A stretch of 64,000 nucleotides of DNA from Deinococcus koreensis (lineage in GTDB: Bacteria > Deinococcota > Deinococci > Deinococcales > Deinococcaceae), in contig NZ_PPPD01000001.1 of the NCBI RefSeq assembly GCF_002901445.1, forward strand, positions 3,460,481 through 3,524,480. The letters run 5' to 3'. Position numbers and translations under genes: made by a program. The notes under the pieces were generated by a model, which was not told the DNA's origin, made no database searches, and saw only the letters and a list, made by a program, of their open reading frames with translations. Shown one piece after another: positions 22,313 through 34,943 of the stretch. Each line of letters starts with the position of its first letter. Position 1 is the stretch's first letter.

Positions 22313-23371
22313 ATGAACACTGGCCCCCTGACCGCACCGACCCTGACGCTTCGCCGGCTGCTGATGAGCACGTCCCTGACGCTGCTGCCCCCAGTGCTGC
22401 TGGGAGGTGCAGGCGCCACCGGCATCGACTTCGGCGTGGCCTACCGCAGCGGCCAGGGCACCCTGCTCGACTCCGCCTGGGCGCGGGTCGGCGTGTCCGA
22501 CGTCGACTTTCTGGGGGGCGCCGTCTCGGCCGGGGTCTCCACCCGCGCAGCCGACCTGGCCTATGCCCGCAGCCTGAGCCTGCCCCCGCTGGGCGCCGTG
22601 ACCTCGCGCAGCGACCTGGCCGTGACCTGGCAGGGCGGCGTGCGGCTCTCGTCGCGGGCCACGGCGAGCCTGGGGCCGGTGGCGCTGAACCTGGGGGGGG
22701 CGTATTTCACCACGTCGGCCCTGAACGTCGATCCGCTGGCGGCCTGGGCGGCGGCCCCCACCGATCTGCGCGCTCAGGGCTGGAACGCGGATATCACCGC
22801 GCGATACCGCGTGAACCGCACGCTGGTGGCGGTGGCGGGCGGCGAGTTCGGCCCGCAGAATCACGGCCTGCTCGGGGTGGAGGGTCGCCGCGAGCTGACC
22901 CGCACGCTGCCGCCCGCCGAGGGCGACGACGCCGACACCCCGCCCGAGACCGAGACCACCGGCACCCTGACCTGGCGACTCGGCGCGCGGGCCGGCCAGG
23001 ACGTGCTGGCCGCCACCGCCGGCCTGAGCTACGCCACCCCGGCGGGCCTGAGTCTGGCCGTCGACGGCCTGCTGGGCCCGGACGACCTGGGCCTGAGCGC
23101 CAGCGTGAACGCGCCCGACACGCTGGGCGAGGGCAGCACCCTGCGCCTGTACGCCGCCTACGAACCCTGGCGCACCGCGAGCGCCCCGCTGCGGGTGGGG
23201 GCGGAGTACGGGCGGCCGCTCGGCGCCGGCCAGCTGGCCCTGAACGTGAGTGGGGGCCGCGACCGCCAGGGTGTGAGCGGCTTCGGCGCCCGGCTGGGCT
23301 ACCGCCTGACTCTGGGGGCAGCGAGCCCGGAGCAGGGCCCGCCGGAAGAGGGCGGGCCGCAGACACCCTGA
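22313..23371 (+). CDS. exported beta-strand-rich protein, possible outer-membrane barrel
   Basis: 352 aa, family not recognised. An N-terminal signal (LLMSTSLTLLPPVLLGGAGA) precedes repeated amphipathic strands with alternating residues: GIDFGVAYRSGQGTLLDSAWARVG, VAVAGGEFG, LTWRLGARAG, TLRLYAAYEPW, LALNVSGGRD and the terminal FGARLGYRLTLGA. This pattern resembles a porin-like barrel, and Deinococcus has an outer membrane. An acidic P/E/T insert lies near residues 203-222 (EGDDADTPPETETT). TAGGCT is 7 nt before the ATG. The barrel assignment is inference. Confidence 0.6.
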   Translation: MNTGPLTAPTLTLRRLLMSTSLTLLPPVLLGGAGATGIDFGVAYRSGQGTLLDSAWARVGVSDVDFLGGAVSAGVSTRAADLAYARSLSLPPLGAVTSRSDLAVTWQGGVRLSSRATASLGPVALNLGGAYFTTSALNVDPLAAWAAAPTDLRAQGWNADITARYRVNRTLVAVAGGEFGPQNHGLLGVEGRRELTRTLPPAEGDDADTPPETETTGTLTWRLGARAGQDVLAATAGLSYATPAGLSLAVDGLLGPDDLGLSASVNAPDTLGEGSTLRLYAAYEPWRTASAPLRVGAEYGRPLGAGQLALNVSGGRDRQGVSGFGARLGYRLTLGAASPEQGPPEEGGPQTP

Positions 23372-23458
23372 CGGCCGCGGGAGCCCCGCCCCCAGAGCCT
23401 AAACCCGGCGTCAGGGCCGGCGCCCTCTTCTCATGAGGGTGGACGGGATACTCGCTCC

Positions 23459-24121
23459 ATGAAGACCACCCGACTTTTCGCCCTGACGCTGGGAGTTGCC
23501 CTGACCGGCGCCGCCCAGGGCCAGACGGCTCAGGACATCATCGGCAAGGTGGACGCTGCCCAGCGGGCCTCCAAGGACATCTCGTTCCGGCTGTCGGGCA
23601 ACGCCACGCTGGAATCCAGCAGCCAGAAGCTCGATCTGCTGGTCAAGACCATTCCGTCGCTGAGTCTGGTGCGCGTGCAGTTCAACGCCCCCGACGCCCT
23701 GGCCGACAACATCTTCGTGGCCGACAAGACCGAGGTGCGCCAGTACCTGTACCTCACCAACCAGGTCACGGTGACCTCGGCCAAGAAGGCGGCCGACGGC
23801 GCCGGGCTGAGCGGCCTGGACTTCACGCAGGTCGGCAACACCGCCGCCATGCTCAGTTCCTTCGACGTGAAGCTCCTGGGCAGCAGTGGGGCGGCGGGCA
23901 AGCGAACCTTCCAGCTCGAGGCCACGCCCAGGTCGGGCCAGTCCGACAAGACCCGGGTCTGGATCGCCGAGGACGGCTGGCGCCCGACCCGCATCCAGGT
24001 GGTGAACACCGCCGGCAAGACCCTGGCCGACCTGACCATCTCCAACTTCCGCAAGAACACCGGCCTCAGCGTGTCGACCCTCAAGCAGCTGCCCAAGGAC
24101 GCCGAAATCATTCGGCAGTAA
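23459..24121 (+). CDS. LolA-like outer-membrane lipoprotein-sorting protein
   Basis: 220 aa with signal peptide ([17 protein letters not shown]). The mature domain matches the LolA/LolB-like half-barrel: [23 protein letters not shown], then [27 protein letters not shown], and the C-terminal [23 protein letters not shown]. LolA chaperones lipoproteins to the outer membrane; the many lipoproteins in this region are possible clients. Related proteins also act in polyphosphate or hopanoid-lipid transport, so the client is uncertain. GATACT lies 6 nt before the ATG. Confidence 0.8.
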   Translation: MKTTRLFALTLGVALTGAAQGQTAQDIIGKVDAAQRASKDISFRLSGNATLESSSQKLDLLVKTIPSLSLVRVQFNAPDALADNIFVADKTEVRQYLYLTNQVTVTSAKKAADGAGLSGLDFTQVGNTAAMLSSFDVKLLGSSGAAGKRTFQLEATPRSGQSDKTRVWIAEDGWRPTRIQVVNTAGKTLADLTISNFRKNTGLSVSTLKQLPKDAEIIRQ

Positions 24122-24168
24122 CCGGCCTCAGGCCGCCTGACCCACCAGGCTCAGCACAGACCACATCA

Positions 24169-24211
24169 GGCCGTGCCCGGAACACTCGTTTCCGGGCACG
24201 GCCCTCTTGTT
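24169..24211 (+). terminator. strong intrinsic terminator
   Basis: A 14-bp perfect stem (GGCCGTGCCCGGAA / TTCCGGGCACGGCC) with a 7-nt loop, followed by CTCTTGTT, sits 48 bp after the LolA-like gene. Confidence 0.85.
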
Positions 24212-24281
24212 CCGCCGGGTACTGGCCCGGTCGTCGACGCGGGTGCGGGAGGGAGCCCCTCGCCACCCTCCTCAAAAGGCG

Positions 24282-24307
24282 ACACTCCCGCCCGGAAGCA
24301 GGAGTGT
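24282..24307 (-). terminator. terminator of the NlpC/P60 gene
   Basis: A 7-bp stem (ACACTCC / GGAGTGT) with a 12-nt loop; on the minus strand it is followed by CGCCTTTTGAG. It lies 46 bp past that gene's stop. Confidence 0.6.
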
Positions 24308-24353
24308 ATCGATGAAACGCCTTGAGGTCAGTGGGGACGGAGCAGGGGAACCC

Positions 24354-24986
24354 TCAGTTCAGGACGCGGCGGGCGCCGTCGTAGCGGTTGGCCCAATAGG
24401 CGTTGCTGAACAGGGGCTCGACCACGGTGCGGCCCTGGTAGGAGTTGGCGTTGGCCATCATGCCGTTGCCCAGGTACAGCCCCACGTGGCTGGCCGTGCG
24501 GCCCATGGTGTTGAAGAACACCAGATCGCCGGCCTGCAGGTCGCGGCGGCTGACCGCCACGCCGGTGCGCCACTGGGCGGCGGCGGTGCGGGGCAGGTTG
24601 ATGCCCATCTGCTGGAACACGCGCAGCGTGAACGCGCTGCAGTCGATGCCGCCGGCGCCCATGCCGCCCAGCGAGTAGCGGATGCCCAGGAAACGGCTGG
24701 CGGCCGCGCTGACGAAGGCCCGGCCGCCGCTGGCGGGGGCACTGGCCTGGGCCTGCGGAGCGCGGGCCGGGGCGCTCGCGGTGGCGGCCCCCCCGATCTC
24801 CAGACGCTGACCGACCTGGATCGTGCTGCTGCCCATGCGGTTCAGGCGCATCAGGGTCGGCGCGTCCGTGCGCGTGGCGCGGGCGATCGAGTACAGGGTG
24901 TCACCGGGTTTGACGGTGTAGGTAGCGGCGCTGGCGAAGGTGCTGCACAGGGCGGCGGCGGTGAGGAGCAGACCGGGGAGTTTCAT
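24354..24986 (-). CDS. LysM-NlpC/P60 peptidoglycan endopeptidase
   Basis: 210 aa. A signal peptide ending ASA is followed by one LysM domain ([19 protein letters not shown] to VGQRLEIGG, about 23-66), an A/P-rich linker and an NlpC/P60 domain with catalytic Cys in [17 protein letters not shown] (about 116) and His in [10 protein letters not shown] (about 165). It should cleave peptide stems of the cell wall. Its LysM is nearly the same as that of the M23 protein at 27470. The AT-rich upstream region is likely its promoter. No clear Shine-Dalgarno is present. Confidence 0.9.
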   Translation of the reverse strand: MKLPGLLLTAAALCSTFASAATYTVKPGDTLYSIARATRTDAPTLMRLNRMGSSTIQVGQRLEIGGAATASAPARAPQAQASAPASGGRAFVSAAASRFLGIRYSLGGMGAGGIDCSAFTLRVFQQMGINLPRTAAAQWRTGVAVSRRDLQAGDLVFFNTMGRTASHVGLYLGNGMMANANSYQGRTVVEPLFSNAYWANRYDGARRVLN

Positions 24987-25408
24987 CGACGTCTGGAAGT
25001 TTAACCCACGTTAATTCATTTGTCCTTTATTCAACGGCAAAGGGGGGGTTGGTATGCGCCTATACGGCGCCTATGCGTTTGGCCGATCTGGAAATTCACC
25101 GTTTGGCTCAGAGTTCTCAGACTCTTACTCACGTCTGACGGGGTTCGGTTGGAGCAGTGAGACACGGCAAAAAAGTGATCCGTGAACTTTCCGACATGCT
25201 CATCTTTCTCACATGAAGAATCAAAGAAGGGCCACTGTCCGCTCACTTTGGGCCCGATTCCGCCCCTCAGGGGGGGCCTTGCCCCCGTTGCCGAAGGGTC
25301 TCCCGGCCCGGCCCGCCGCGCCGCCGTTCCTCCTATACACTCTGCCCAGACGTTAGGACACGGCCAGGACAAGCCGCACGCCGTCAGCCCCGATGCGCCG
25401 GAGGACAG
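24987..25408. other. 422-bp divergent intergenic region
   Basis: Lies between the NlpC/P60 gene (minus) and a hypothetical gene (plus). The first 60 bp are unusually AT-rich for this genome (TTTAACCCACGTTAATTCATTTG) and probably carry the minus-strand promoter, with TAAACT as a -10 candidate. CCTATACACT near 25332-25341 is a plausible plus-strand -10. No gene is supported in between. Confidence 0.5.
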
Positions 25409-25798
25409 ATGAAAGACACCATGACCACCGACCAGATCCTGCTGGGACTCAAACATTACCGGCGGATCGCCCGCCAGGACATGTTGCGCGCCACCGAAAC
25501 CCCCCACCCCGAGGCCTTCCTGAAGCACGCCGAGAGCCGCCGCGAGGTCTACGTGACGCTGGGCACCTATGCCGAGAGGCACGCCACCGATGAGGTCATC
25601 GAGCACGCCCTGGGCCTCTACCGGGCCCTGCCCTTCGTGACCGGCACCGCCGAGCACGAGTACCCCGAGGTCAAGGGACAGGAAAACGCCCTGGAGAACT
25701 TCTTCCTGCTGATCGGCCTCGATCCCAAGGCCCGCCGGGAGGCGCGCAGCCAGCGCCCCCGCATGGAGCCCCGGCCCGGCGAACCCACCGCCCCCTGA
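25409..25798 (+). CDS. hypothetical protein, mostly helical
   Basis: 129 aa, family not recognised. Predicted all-helical and soluble: TTDQILLGLKHYRRIARQDML, HPEAFLKHAESRREVYVTLGTYAERHATDEVIEHALGLYR in the middle, then a proline- and arginine-rich tail. No transmembrane segment or enzyme motif. The ATG follows GGAGGAC with good spacing, so this is a leadered gene. It may be read with the UDG gene 78 bp downstream, although that gene has its own -10 box. Confidence 0.65.
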   Translation: MKDTMTTDQILLGLKHYRRIARQDMLRATETPHPEAFLKHAESRREVYVTLGTYAERHATDEVIEHALGLYRALPFVTGTAEHEYPEVKGQENALENFFLLIGLDPKARREARSQRPRMEPRPGEPTAP

Positions 25799-25876
25799 TG
25801 GGCGGGCGATTGAGCCCGGCATGACGGCTGTGCAGGCTCACGGCTGTGCAGGCCCCGCCCGCACTACCCTGCGGTC

Positions 25877-26548
25877 GTGACCGATCCGACTGCCGGGCTG
25901 GCCGCCCTGGAAGCCCAGGCCCGAGGCTGCGTGGCCTGCCCGCTGCGCCAGGGCTGCAGTCAGGTCGTGGTGGCCGAGGGCCGCGCCGACGCGCCGCTGC
26001 TGATCATCGGCGAGGGGCCGGGCGGCACGGAAGACCGCACCGGGCGGCCCTTCGTGGGCCAGGGCGGGCAGCTGCTCGACCTGATCCTGGCCGCGGCCGG
26101 AATCCGGCGCGACGAGGCCTACATCACCAACATCGTCAAGTGCCGCCCGCCGGGCAACCGCGATCCGCAGCCGCTGGAGACCGAGACCTGCACGGCCCTG
26201 TGGCTGGAGCCGCAACTGCGGCACTTGCGCCCGCGCGTGATCCTGAGCCTGGGCAACACGCCCACGAGCTACCTGCTGGGCACCCGCGCCGGCATCACGC
26301 GCCTGCGGGGCCAGTGGTTCCCCTTCCGCCACGACGACGCTCAGGGGGGCGAGTACAGCGCGTGGCTGATGCCCATGCTGCACCCGGCCTACCTGCTGCG
26401 CCACGACAGCCGCGTGCCCGGCGGCCCCAAGAGCCTGACCTGGCGCGACATCCGCGAGGCGGCGGCGGTGCTGCGGGGCGAGAAAGGCCCGGACGGCTTC
26501 GGCTCGCTGGCCCCGGCCGACATGCAGGGTCAGCCGGGCCTGTTCTGA
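25877..26548 (+). CDS. uracil-DNA glycosylase, family 4
   Basis: 223 aa. Removes uracil from DNA. Iron-sulfur cysteines: Cys18 and Cys21 in [11 protein letters not shown], then [13 protein letters not shown] and ETETCTALW. Catalytic motif A is [24 protein letters not shown], and motif [10 protein letters not shown] keeps the conserved His. The extra C-terminal tail after residue 195 ([20 protein letters not shown]) is longer than usual. Several UDG families are known in Deinococcus. The GTG start has TACCCT 6 nt upstream, supporting a leaderless transcript. Confidence 0.92.
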   Translation: MTDPTAGLAALEAQARGCVACPLRQGCSQVVVAEGRADAPLLIIGEGPGGTEDRTGRPFVGQGGQLLDLILAAAGIRRDEAYITNIVKCRPPGNRDPQPLETETCTALWLEPQLRHLRPRVILSLGNTPTSYLLGTRAGITRLRGQWFPFRHDDAQGGEYSAWLMPMLHPAYLLRHDSRVPGGPKSLTWRDIREAAAVLRGEKGPDGFGSLAPADMQGQPGLF

Positions 26549-26652
26549 AGCCTGGGTCTGAGGGATGCAGGCGTGGGTGCGGAGACCGGCCGACCCCACG
26601 ATCGGCACGCGGCCCGGACACGCAGGCGCCGGGCGGAGGCTATCCTCACCCC

Positions 26653-26916
26653 ATGCCCCACCCGGAATTCGTCGGACTCGTGAACTCGCTGCAGGCCACC
26701 GCCGAGGCGGCCCTGGGCGACCTGAACGCCGCCACCGCCAGCGCCGCCAGAGACGGGCTGCTGGAGGAGGGCCGCGCCCGTCAGACGGCCGAGCGCAGCC
26801 TGAAGCTGCTGACCATGCTGGCCGACAAGACCCGCGGGAACCTCGATTTCACCGAGGCCGACCTGCTGACCGGCGCGATCGCCAGCCTCCGTGCCCGGCT
26901 CGATCCGGGCCACTGA
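26653..26916 (+). CDS. DUF1844 protein
   Basis: 87 aa, helical. PEFVGLVNSLQATAEAALGDL at the N-terminus and SLKLLTMLADKTRGNLDFTEADLL match the DUF1844 pattern. Function unknown; often encoded near translation or replication genes. TATCCT lies exactly 6 nt before the ATG, marking a leaderless start that discards upstream in-frame codons overlapping the UDG gene. The D-Tyr deacylase gene follows 30 bp later and is likely co-transcribed. Confidence 0.82.
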   Translation: MPHPEFVGLVNSLQATAEAALGDLNAATASAARDGLLEEGRARQTAERSLKLLTMLADKTRGNLDFTEADLLTGAIASLRARLDPGH

Positions 26917-26946
26917 TGACGGGTGCCCTATGACCGGGGCGGCTCG

Positions 26947-27384
26947 ATGAAGGCCGTGGTGCAGCGGGTCTCGCGGGCGACCTGCACGGTGGGCGGCGTG
27001 GTCACCGGGCAGACCGGGCCGGGCCTGCTGGTGCTGCTGGGCGTGGCGCCCACCGACACCCCCCGGACGGCCGAGGCGCTGGCCGTCAAGATTGCCCGAC
27101 TCCGCATCTTCTCGGACGAGGCCGGCAGGATGAACCGCTCGGTGCAGGAGACCGGCGGGGGTGTCCTGAGCATCAGCCAGTTCACGCTGTTCGCGGACAC
27201 CCGCTCCGGCAACCGGCCCAGCTTCATCGGCGCCGCCCCGCCGGAGCAGGCGCGCGAGCTGTACGCCGCCTTCAACTCCTCGCTGCGGGCGCAGGGTCTG
27301 GAGGTCGGCGAGGGCGTCTTCGGCGCGCACATGGTCATCGACCTGAGCAACGACGGCCCGGTCACCCTGACCCTGGAGCTGTGA
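26947..27384 (+). CDS. dtd: D-aminoacyl-tRNA deacylase
   Basis: 145 aa. Hydrolyses D-amino acids and glycine mischarged on tRNA. Family signatures: MKAVVQRVSRATCTV start, LSISQFTLFADTRSGNRPSF (the SQFTL active-site strand), AAPPEQARELY and the cross-subunit Gly-cisPro loop within VIDLSNDGPVTLTLEL, plus EGVFGAHMVI. Length equals the family norm. An upstream in-frame ATG (26923) would add eight non-conserved residues and was not used. Confidence 0.93.
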   Translation: MKAVVQRVSRATCTVGGVVTGQTGPGLLVLLGVAPTDTPRTAEALAVKIARLRIFSDEAGRMNRSVQETGGGVLSISQFTLFADTRSGNRPSFIGAAPPEQARELYAAFNSSLRAQGLEVGEGVFGAHMVIDLSNDGPVTLTLEL

Positions 27385-27469
27385 CCCGGTGCCCTCAAGG
27401 CCGTCTGAGCGCTTCTCCAGCCGGTCAGTGCGGCGCGACATTCTCACCCGTTCCCCGTATGCTCCAGCT

Positions 27470-28630
27470 ATGAGCCGCCGCCACATCCTTCTGCTGACCG
27501 CCCTGCTGACCGGCTCCCTGCTGACGGGTCTGGCCGGCGCGTACACCGTGAAACCCGGGGACACGCTGTATTCCATCGCCCGCGCCAACAAGACCAGCGT
27601 GGGCGCCCTGGTGCGGCTCAACCGCCTGAGCAGCACCACCCTGGAGGTCGGCCAGACGCTGCGGCTGCCCGGCGACCCGGCCGCGCCCGCCTCCGGCCCG
27701 GTCCGGCCCACACCTGGTCAGTCCAGCCGGCCGGCCACGCCGCCCACGGCGACCAGCAAACCCGGCCTGCCCGCGCCGTTGCCGGCCGAGCAGCTGGCCC
27801 CCACCTCGGCCACCGCGCGGATCGCCGGCATCAACGTGGACGTGCCGGCCAGCCTGCGGATGGGCGACGCCTTCATCCTGCGGCTGAGCGGGGCACGCGC
27901 GGCCCAGGCCACCGTCCGCTTTCCCAGCGAGGTGGGCGAGGACGTGCGAGAGCCCAACGAGGTGCTGCGTCCGGTGGGGGCGGCCGGCGAGTACCGGGTG
28001 TTCGGCCGGGTGGTGCTGGGCAAGACCACCCCGGTGGTCTACGAGGTCGGCATCGGCGGAGAGCTGATCCGGGGGCGGATTCCGGTCACCGGGCTCGACC
28101 AGCCCATCCAGCACCTGAACCTGCCGACCCGCATCAGCGGCGTGCTGCAGGATCCGGGCCGGCAGGCCGAGGACGCCGCGGTCGAGAAGGCCTACGCGCG
28201 GCGCACCCCGCAGCAGTGGACAAGGCCCTTCGCCCAGGCCCTGGCGCGTGGGGCCGCCACCAGCAGTTCCTTCGGGCAGCCGCGCACCTACACCGCCGGG
28301 GGCGAGGTGGCCTACCACTTCGGCGCCGACTACCCGGCGCCCGTGGGCACCGCCGTGCTGGCCGTCAACGACGGTACGGTGGTCATCGCCGGGAAGTACC
28401 CGGTGCGCGGCGGCCTGGTCGTGATCGACCACGGGGCTGGCGTGACCAGCCTGTATTTCCACCAGAGCCGGGTGGTGGCGAAGGTGGGGCAGCGTGTCCG
28501 GCGCGGCGACAAGATCGGCGAGGTCGGCAGCACGGGCCTGAGCGCCGGCCCGCACCTGCACCTGGAGATCCGCGTGCGCGGCGAGGGCACCAATCCCGCC
28601 GGCTGGTTCAACCGGCTCGCGCCCCTGTGA
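27470..28630 (+). CDS. LysM-M23 metallopeptidase
   Basis: 386 aa. Signal peptide, LysM ([19 protein letters not shown] to EVGQTLRLPG, about 24-66), P/T-rich linker, a middle beta domain (INVDVPASLRMGDAFILRLSG) and a C-terminal M23 domain with zinc ligands in YHFGADYPA and GPHLHLEIR. Expected to cut peptidoglycan cross-bridges or act as an amidase activator. TATGCT lies 6 nt before the ATG (leaderless). An earlier in-frame ATG has no signal peptide directly after it. Confidence 0.9.
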   Translation: MSRRHILLLTALLTGSLLTGLAGAYTVKPGDTLYSIARANKTSVGALVRLNRLSSTTLEVGQTLRLPGDPAAPASGPVRPTPGQSSRPATPPTATSKPGLPAPLPAEQLAPTSATARIAGINVDVPASLRMGDAFILRLSGARAAQATVRFPSEVGEDVREPNEVLRPVGAAGEYRVFGRVVLGKTTPVVYEVGIGGELIRGRIPVTGLDQPIQHLNLPTRISGVLQDPGRQAEDAAVEKAYARRTPQQWTRPFAQALARGAATSSSFGQPRTYTAGGEVAYHFGADYPAPVGTAVLAVNDGTVVIAGKYPVRGGLVVIDHGAGVTSLYFHQSRVVAKVGQRVRRGDKIGEVGSTGLSAGPHLHLEIRVRGEGTNPAGWFNRLAPL

Positions 28631-28659
28631 GACGCGCCTCCGCCTGTTAGCCTGGGCAC

Positions 28660-29091
<432 letters not shown>

Positions 29092-29715
29092 ATGCCCGCC
29101 GCCAGCGCGTTCCTGCTCCACCCCGATGGGCTGACCCGCGAGGTCGCGCGGGGCTACGCCGGCGGCGCCTTCCTGATGGACAACGGCGAGGGCGTGCAGT
29201 GGTATTCGGTGGCGGGCCGGGCCCTGGTGCCGCTGACCGAGGCCGCCGGACTGCACGTGTCCCGGCGTCTGCGCCGTGAGCTGCCCCGCTTCGAGGCGCG
29301 CCTGGACACGGCCTTCGGCGACGTGCTGCTGGGCTGCCGGGGCCGCCTGCCGGGCAGCCCCCCCCGTGACGGCGAATGGATCAGCGACGAGCTGAGCGCG
29401 CTCTATCACCATCTGTACCAGAGCGGCCTGGCCCACTCCTACGAGGTCTGGAGAGACGGGGCACTCGCGGGCGGTGTGCTCGGGCTGGCGCTGGGCGGGG
29501 CGTTTATCGCCGAGAGCATGTTCCACCGCGTCACGAACGCCAGCAAGGCCGCGCTGGTCGGGCTGGCGGGTCACCTCCAGGAGCGGGGCTTCACCCTGCT
29601 CGACGCCCAGATCCAGAATCCGCACCTGCAGACCCTGGGGGTCCGGGAGGTGAGCCGGGCCGCGTACCGCCCGCTGCTGCAGCACGCCCTGAGCGTGGAG
29701 GCCAGCTTCAGCTGA
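29092..29715 (+). CDS. aat: leucyl/phenylalanyl-tRNA-protein transferase-like
   Basis: 207 aa. Adds Leu or Phe to N-terminal Arg/Lys of proteins, creating N-degrons for ClpS/ClpAP. The Aat core is visible: GYAGGAFLMDNGEGVQWYS, AHSYEVWRDGALAGGVLGLALGGAFIAESMFHR, NASKAALVGLAGHLQERGF and DAQIQNPHLQTLG. It is slightly shorter than E. coli Aat (234 aa) and the N-terminal domain is reduced. Starts on the base after the thioesterase stop. Confidence 0.87.
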   Translation: MPAASAFLLHPDGLTREVARGYAGGAFLMDNGEGVQWYSVAGRALVPLTEAAGLHVSRRLRRELPRFEARLDTAFGDVLLGCRGRLPGSPPRDGEWISDELSALYHHLYQSGLAHSYEVWRDGALAGGVLGLALGGAFIAESMFHRVTNASKAALVGLAGHLQERGFTLLDAQIQNPHLQTLGVREVSRAAYRPLLQHALSVEASFS

Positions 29716-29842
29716 AGCGGACTGGGGTCGGGGCGGCCGGCCTGTGGTGTCCAGCGGCCCGGAGCGGATGTTGGGATACCGATGTGGGCGAGCGTGACGA
29801 ACGCCGGGAGCCACACTTCAGCTGGCCCTCCCTCGAACAGAG

Positions 29843-29876
29843 CTGGGCTGGACGATATTTCCCTCGTCCAGCCCAG
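29843..29876. terminator. bidirectional terminator hairpin
   Basis: A 12-bp perfect stem (CTGGGCTGGACG / CGTCCAGCCCAG) with an AT-rich 10-nt loop, between the convergent aat and mntH genes. Confidence 0.8.
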
Positions 29877-29895
29877 TCCCTGGATTCGCCGCCGT

Positions 29896-31299
<1,404 letters not shown>

Positions 31300-31305
31300 A
31301 ATCGG

Positions 31306-31334
31306 ATTTTAGGCATTCCTAAAATAGTTGTCCA
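31306..31334 (-). promoter_or_regulatory. mntH promoter, leaderless
   Basis: On the minus strand TGGACA (31329-31334, 5 of 6 to consensus) and TAAAAT (31306-31311, 5 of 6) are 17 bp apart. The ATG follows the -10 by 6 nt, so transcription should begin at or next to the start codon. Confidence 0.75.
31307..31324. promoter_or_regulatory. DtxR/MntR-type operator over the mntH promoter
   Basis: An inverted repeat with 7-bp arms TTTTAGG and CCTAAAA around CATT covers the -10 and most of the spacer. TTAGG-N-CCTAA palindromes are the binding pattern of DtxR/IdeR/MntR metalloregulators; D. radiodurans has such a repressor (DR2539) acting on mntH. Mn(II)-dependent repression is inferred. Confidence 0.72.
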
Positions 31335-31461
31335 GTCCCCTCAAAGGGGGAAGCCTTTACGTCCTGCGCCCGTTCCGCTGCCCGGTCTGGCTGCTCCGGC
31401 CTGCTGATGTCTCCCTAGCCATCTCTCCGCAGGGCGGCCTCCGGACGCTTACCCTGACCGC

Positions 31462-33087
<1,626 letters not shown>

Positions 33088-33376
33088 AGTGGGTGTGTCG
33101 ACCAACCAGCCTGCCCTGTGGCGTGGGCTGGCCGCTGCCTGTCTGCCCGGGGAAGTGGTGATGATCTGCCGTCTCCATCCTCTCGACGGATCACTCTGAC
33201 AGCGGGGAAGGGTCTGGAGCCAGCGCGAGTCATTCGTCTCCATCGCCTGCGCTCTTCGCCTGGAGCCGACCCGACTGGACGGAGCGGCCTTTCGTCTCCA
33301 CCGCTCCTCGAGTCGTGATCCCGGATGGCCGCGCCTCAAGCGGTCGGACGGGCAGATCGGGCTCTAGAGTGGGCCG

Positions 33377-34774
33377 GTGACCCCCGACCTGCTGACCCTG
33401 GACGCCACCTCCCTCGCCGACGCGACCCGGCGCGGCGAGGTGCTCCCCTCGGCCGCCACGCGCGCCTACCTCGAACGCCTGAACGCCCTGAACGGCCGCC
33501 TGCGCGCCGTCATCACCGTCAGTCCCAGTGCCCAGGCCGAGGCGGACACGCTGGACGGCCTGCCGGACGCGCAACGGGGCGCGCTGCACGGCGTCCCCAT
33601 GCTGATCAAGGACAACCTGGACGTGGCCGGGTTGCCCACCACCGCCGGCAGCGTGCTGATGCGCTCGCATGTGCCTGCCCAGGACGCGCCCGTCGTGGCC
33701 CGCCTGCGGGCGGCCGGCGCGGTGATCCTCGGGAAGGCCAACATGACCGAGTGGGCCAACTTCATGACCGTGGGGATGCCGAACGGCTATTCCTCGCACG
33801 GCGGCCAGACCGTGAACCCCTGGGGCGAGGGCCTGGACACCGGGGGCAGTTCCTCGGGCAGCGGCGTGGCGGTGGCGGCCCGGCTGTGCGCTGCGGCCAT
33901 CGGCACCGAGACCAGCGGCAGCATCGTCAGCCCGGCGCACCAGAACGGGGTGGTGGGCCTGAAACCCTCGATGGGGCTGGTGCCGCGCACCGGCATCGTG
34001 CCTATCAGCTCCAGCCAGGACACCGCCGGGCCGATCACCCGCTCCGTGCGCGACGCCGCCCTGATCCTGGGCGTGATCGCGGGGCCGGACGAGCGCGACC
34101 CCGTGACCCTGACCCCGCCGACTCCGGAACAGAGCCCCGTCCACGGCCTGCAGGGCGCCGTGATCGGCCTGATCCGCGACGAGCTGCACGCGACCTCCGG
34201 CGAGTCGGCGGCGCTGGAGCAGGTCGAGGCGGCCCTGCGCGGCGCCGGGGCCACCGTCCGCGACGTGACCTTCCCCAGCCGCGCCGAGCTGGAGGCGGCC
34301 GGCTGGATGCTGGAGGTGCTGGAATACGAATTCAGGGGCGACCTGAACGCCTACCTCGCCGGCGTCACGGATGGCCCACGCACGCTGGCCGAGGTCATCG
34401 AGGGCAACGACGCCGATCCCGCGCGCGCCCTGCGCTTCGGGCAGACCCTGCTGCACGCCGCCCAGGGCACGCGGGGCGACGCCAGCGAGCCCCATTACGC
34501 CCAGGCCCGCGCCCGCGACCTCGACCTGACCCGCACGCGCGGCTTCGATCCGCTGTTCGCCTCCGGCCTGCACGCCGTGGTCTTTCCCGGCATCCACGGC
34601 TATGGTCTGGCGGCCAAGGCCGGCTACCCCAGTCTGGCGCTGCCCACCACACCGGCCGGGAGAAAGCCGGGGGGCGTGCTGCTGGTCGCCCCGGCCGGCG
34701 GAGACCACGCGCTCCTGGCGCTGGCTGGAGATCTCAGTGGCCGGCTCGGCGGCGTGACCCTGCCGGAGCTGTGA
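33377..34774 (+). CDS. amidase-signature enzyme
   Basis: 465 aa. Triad: Lys in [15 protein letters not shown] (about 78), cis-Ser in [16 protein letters not shown], nucleophile in [23 protein letters not shown]. The long central region ([22 protein letters not shown]) and C-terminal [29 protein letters not shown] resemble stand-alone amidases acting on peptide or aryl amides, not GatA. GTG start with TAGAGT 6 nt upstream. It is the last chromosomal gene before the tRNA-Val insertion site. Unrelated in detail to the shorter amidase at 20537. Confidence 0.88.
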   Translation: MTPDLLTLDATSLADATRRGEVLPSAATRAYLERLNALNGRLRAVITVSPSAQAEADTLDGLPDAQRGALHGVPMLIKDNLDVAGLPTTAGSVLMRSHVPAQDAPVVARLRAAGAVILGKANMTEWANFMTVGMPNGYSSHGGQTVNPWGEGLDTGGSSSGSGVAVAARLCAAAIGTETSGSIVSPAHQNGVVGLKPSMGLVPRTGIVPISSSQDTAGPITRSVRDAALILGVIAGPDERDPVTLTPPTPEQSPVHGLQGAVIGLIRDELHATSGESAALEQVEAALRGAGATVRDVTFPSRAELEAAGWMLEVLEYEFRGDLNAYLAGVTDGPRTLAEVIEGNDADPARALRFGQTLLHAAQGTRGDASEPHYAQARARDLDLTRTRGFDPLFASGLHAVVFPGIHGYGLAAKAGYPSLALPTTPAGRKPGGVLLVAPAGGDHALLALAGDLSGRLGGVTLPEL

Positions 34775-34834
34775 GGTGGCCCGCACCGCCGACTTGCGCG
34801 CCGCCTCCACTTTCATTAGGATGACTCTCCGCGC

Positions 34835-34909
34835 GGGCGGTTAGCTCAGCGGTAGAGCTTTCGCTTTACACGCGACGGGTCGGGGGTTCGAATCCCTCAC
34901 CGCCCACCA
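34835..34909 (+). tRNA. tRNA-Val (anticodon UAC), integration target
   Basis: Complete cloverleaf, 72 nt plus encoded CCA: acceptor GGGCGGT/ACCGCCC, D stem GCTC/GAGC, anticodon loop TTTACAC (anticodon TAC), T arm GGGGGTTCGAATCCCTC, discriminator A. The outermost anticodon-stem pair is T-C. The 3' part from 34861 is duplicated at 51667, so the 3' half here was supplied by the integrated element. Confidence 0.95.
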
Positions 34910-34911
34910 CA
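34861..34911 (+). repeat. attL: 51-bp direct repeat inside tRNA-Val
   Basis: Identical over 51 bp to 51667-51717. It covers the anticodon stem through the CCA end and two further bases, the standard site for a tyrosine integrase. Left border of the element. Confidence 0.93.
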
Positions 34912-34913
34912 AG

Positions 34914-34943
34914 AACCCTGTCCTGGACAGGGTTTCTCTTTTT
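34914..34943 (+). terminator. element-borne terminator behind tRNA-Val
   Basis: A 9-bp stem (AACCCTGTC / GACAGGGTT) with a 3-nt loop, followed by TCTCTTTTT. It replaces the native terminator, now displaced to 51720. Confidence 0.9.
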
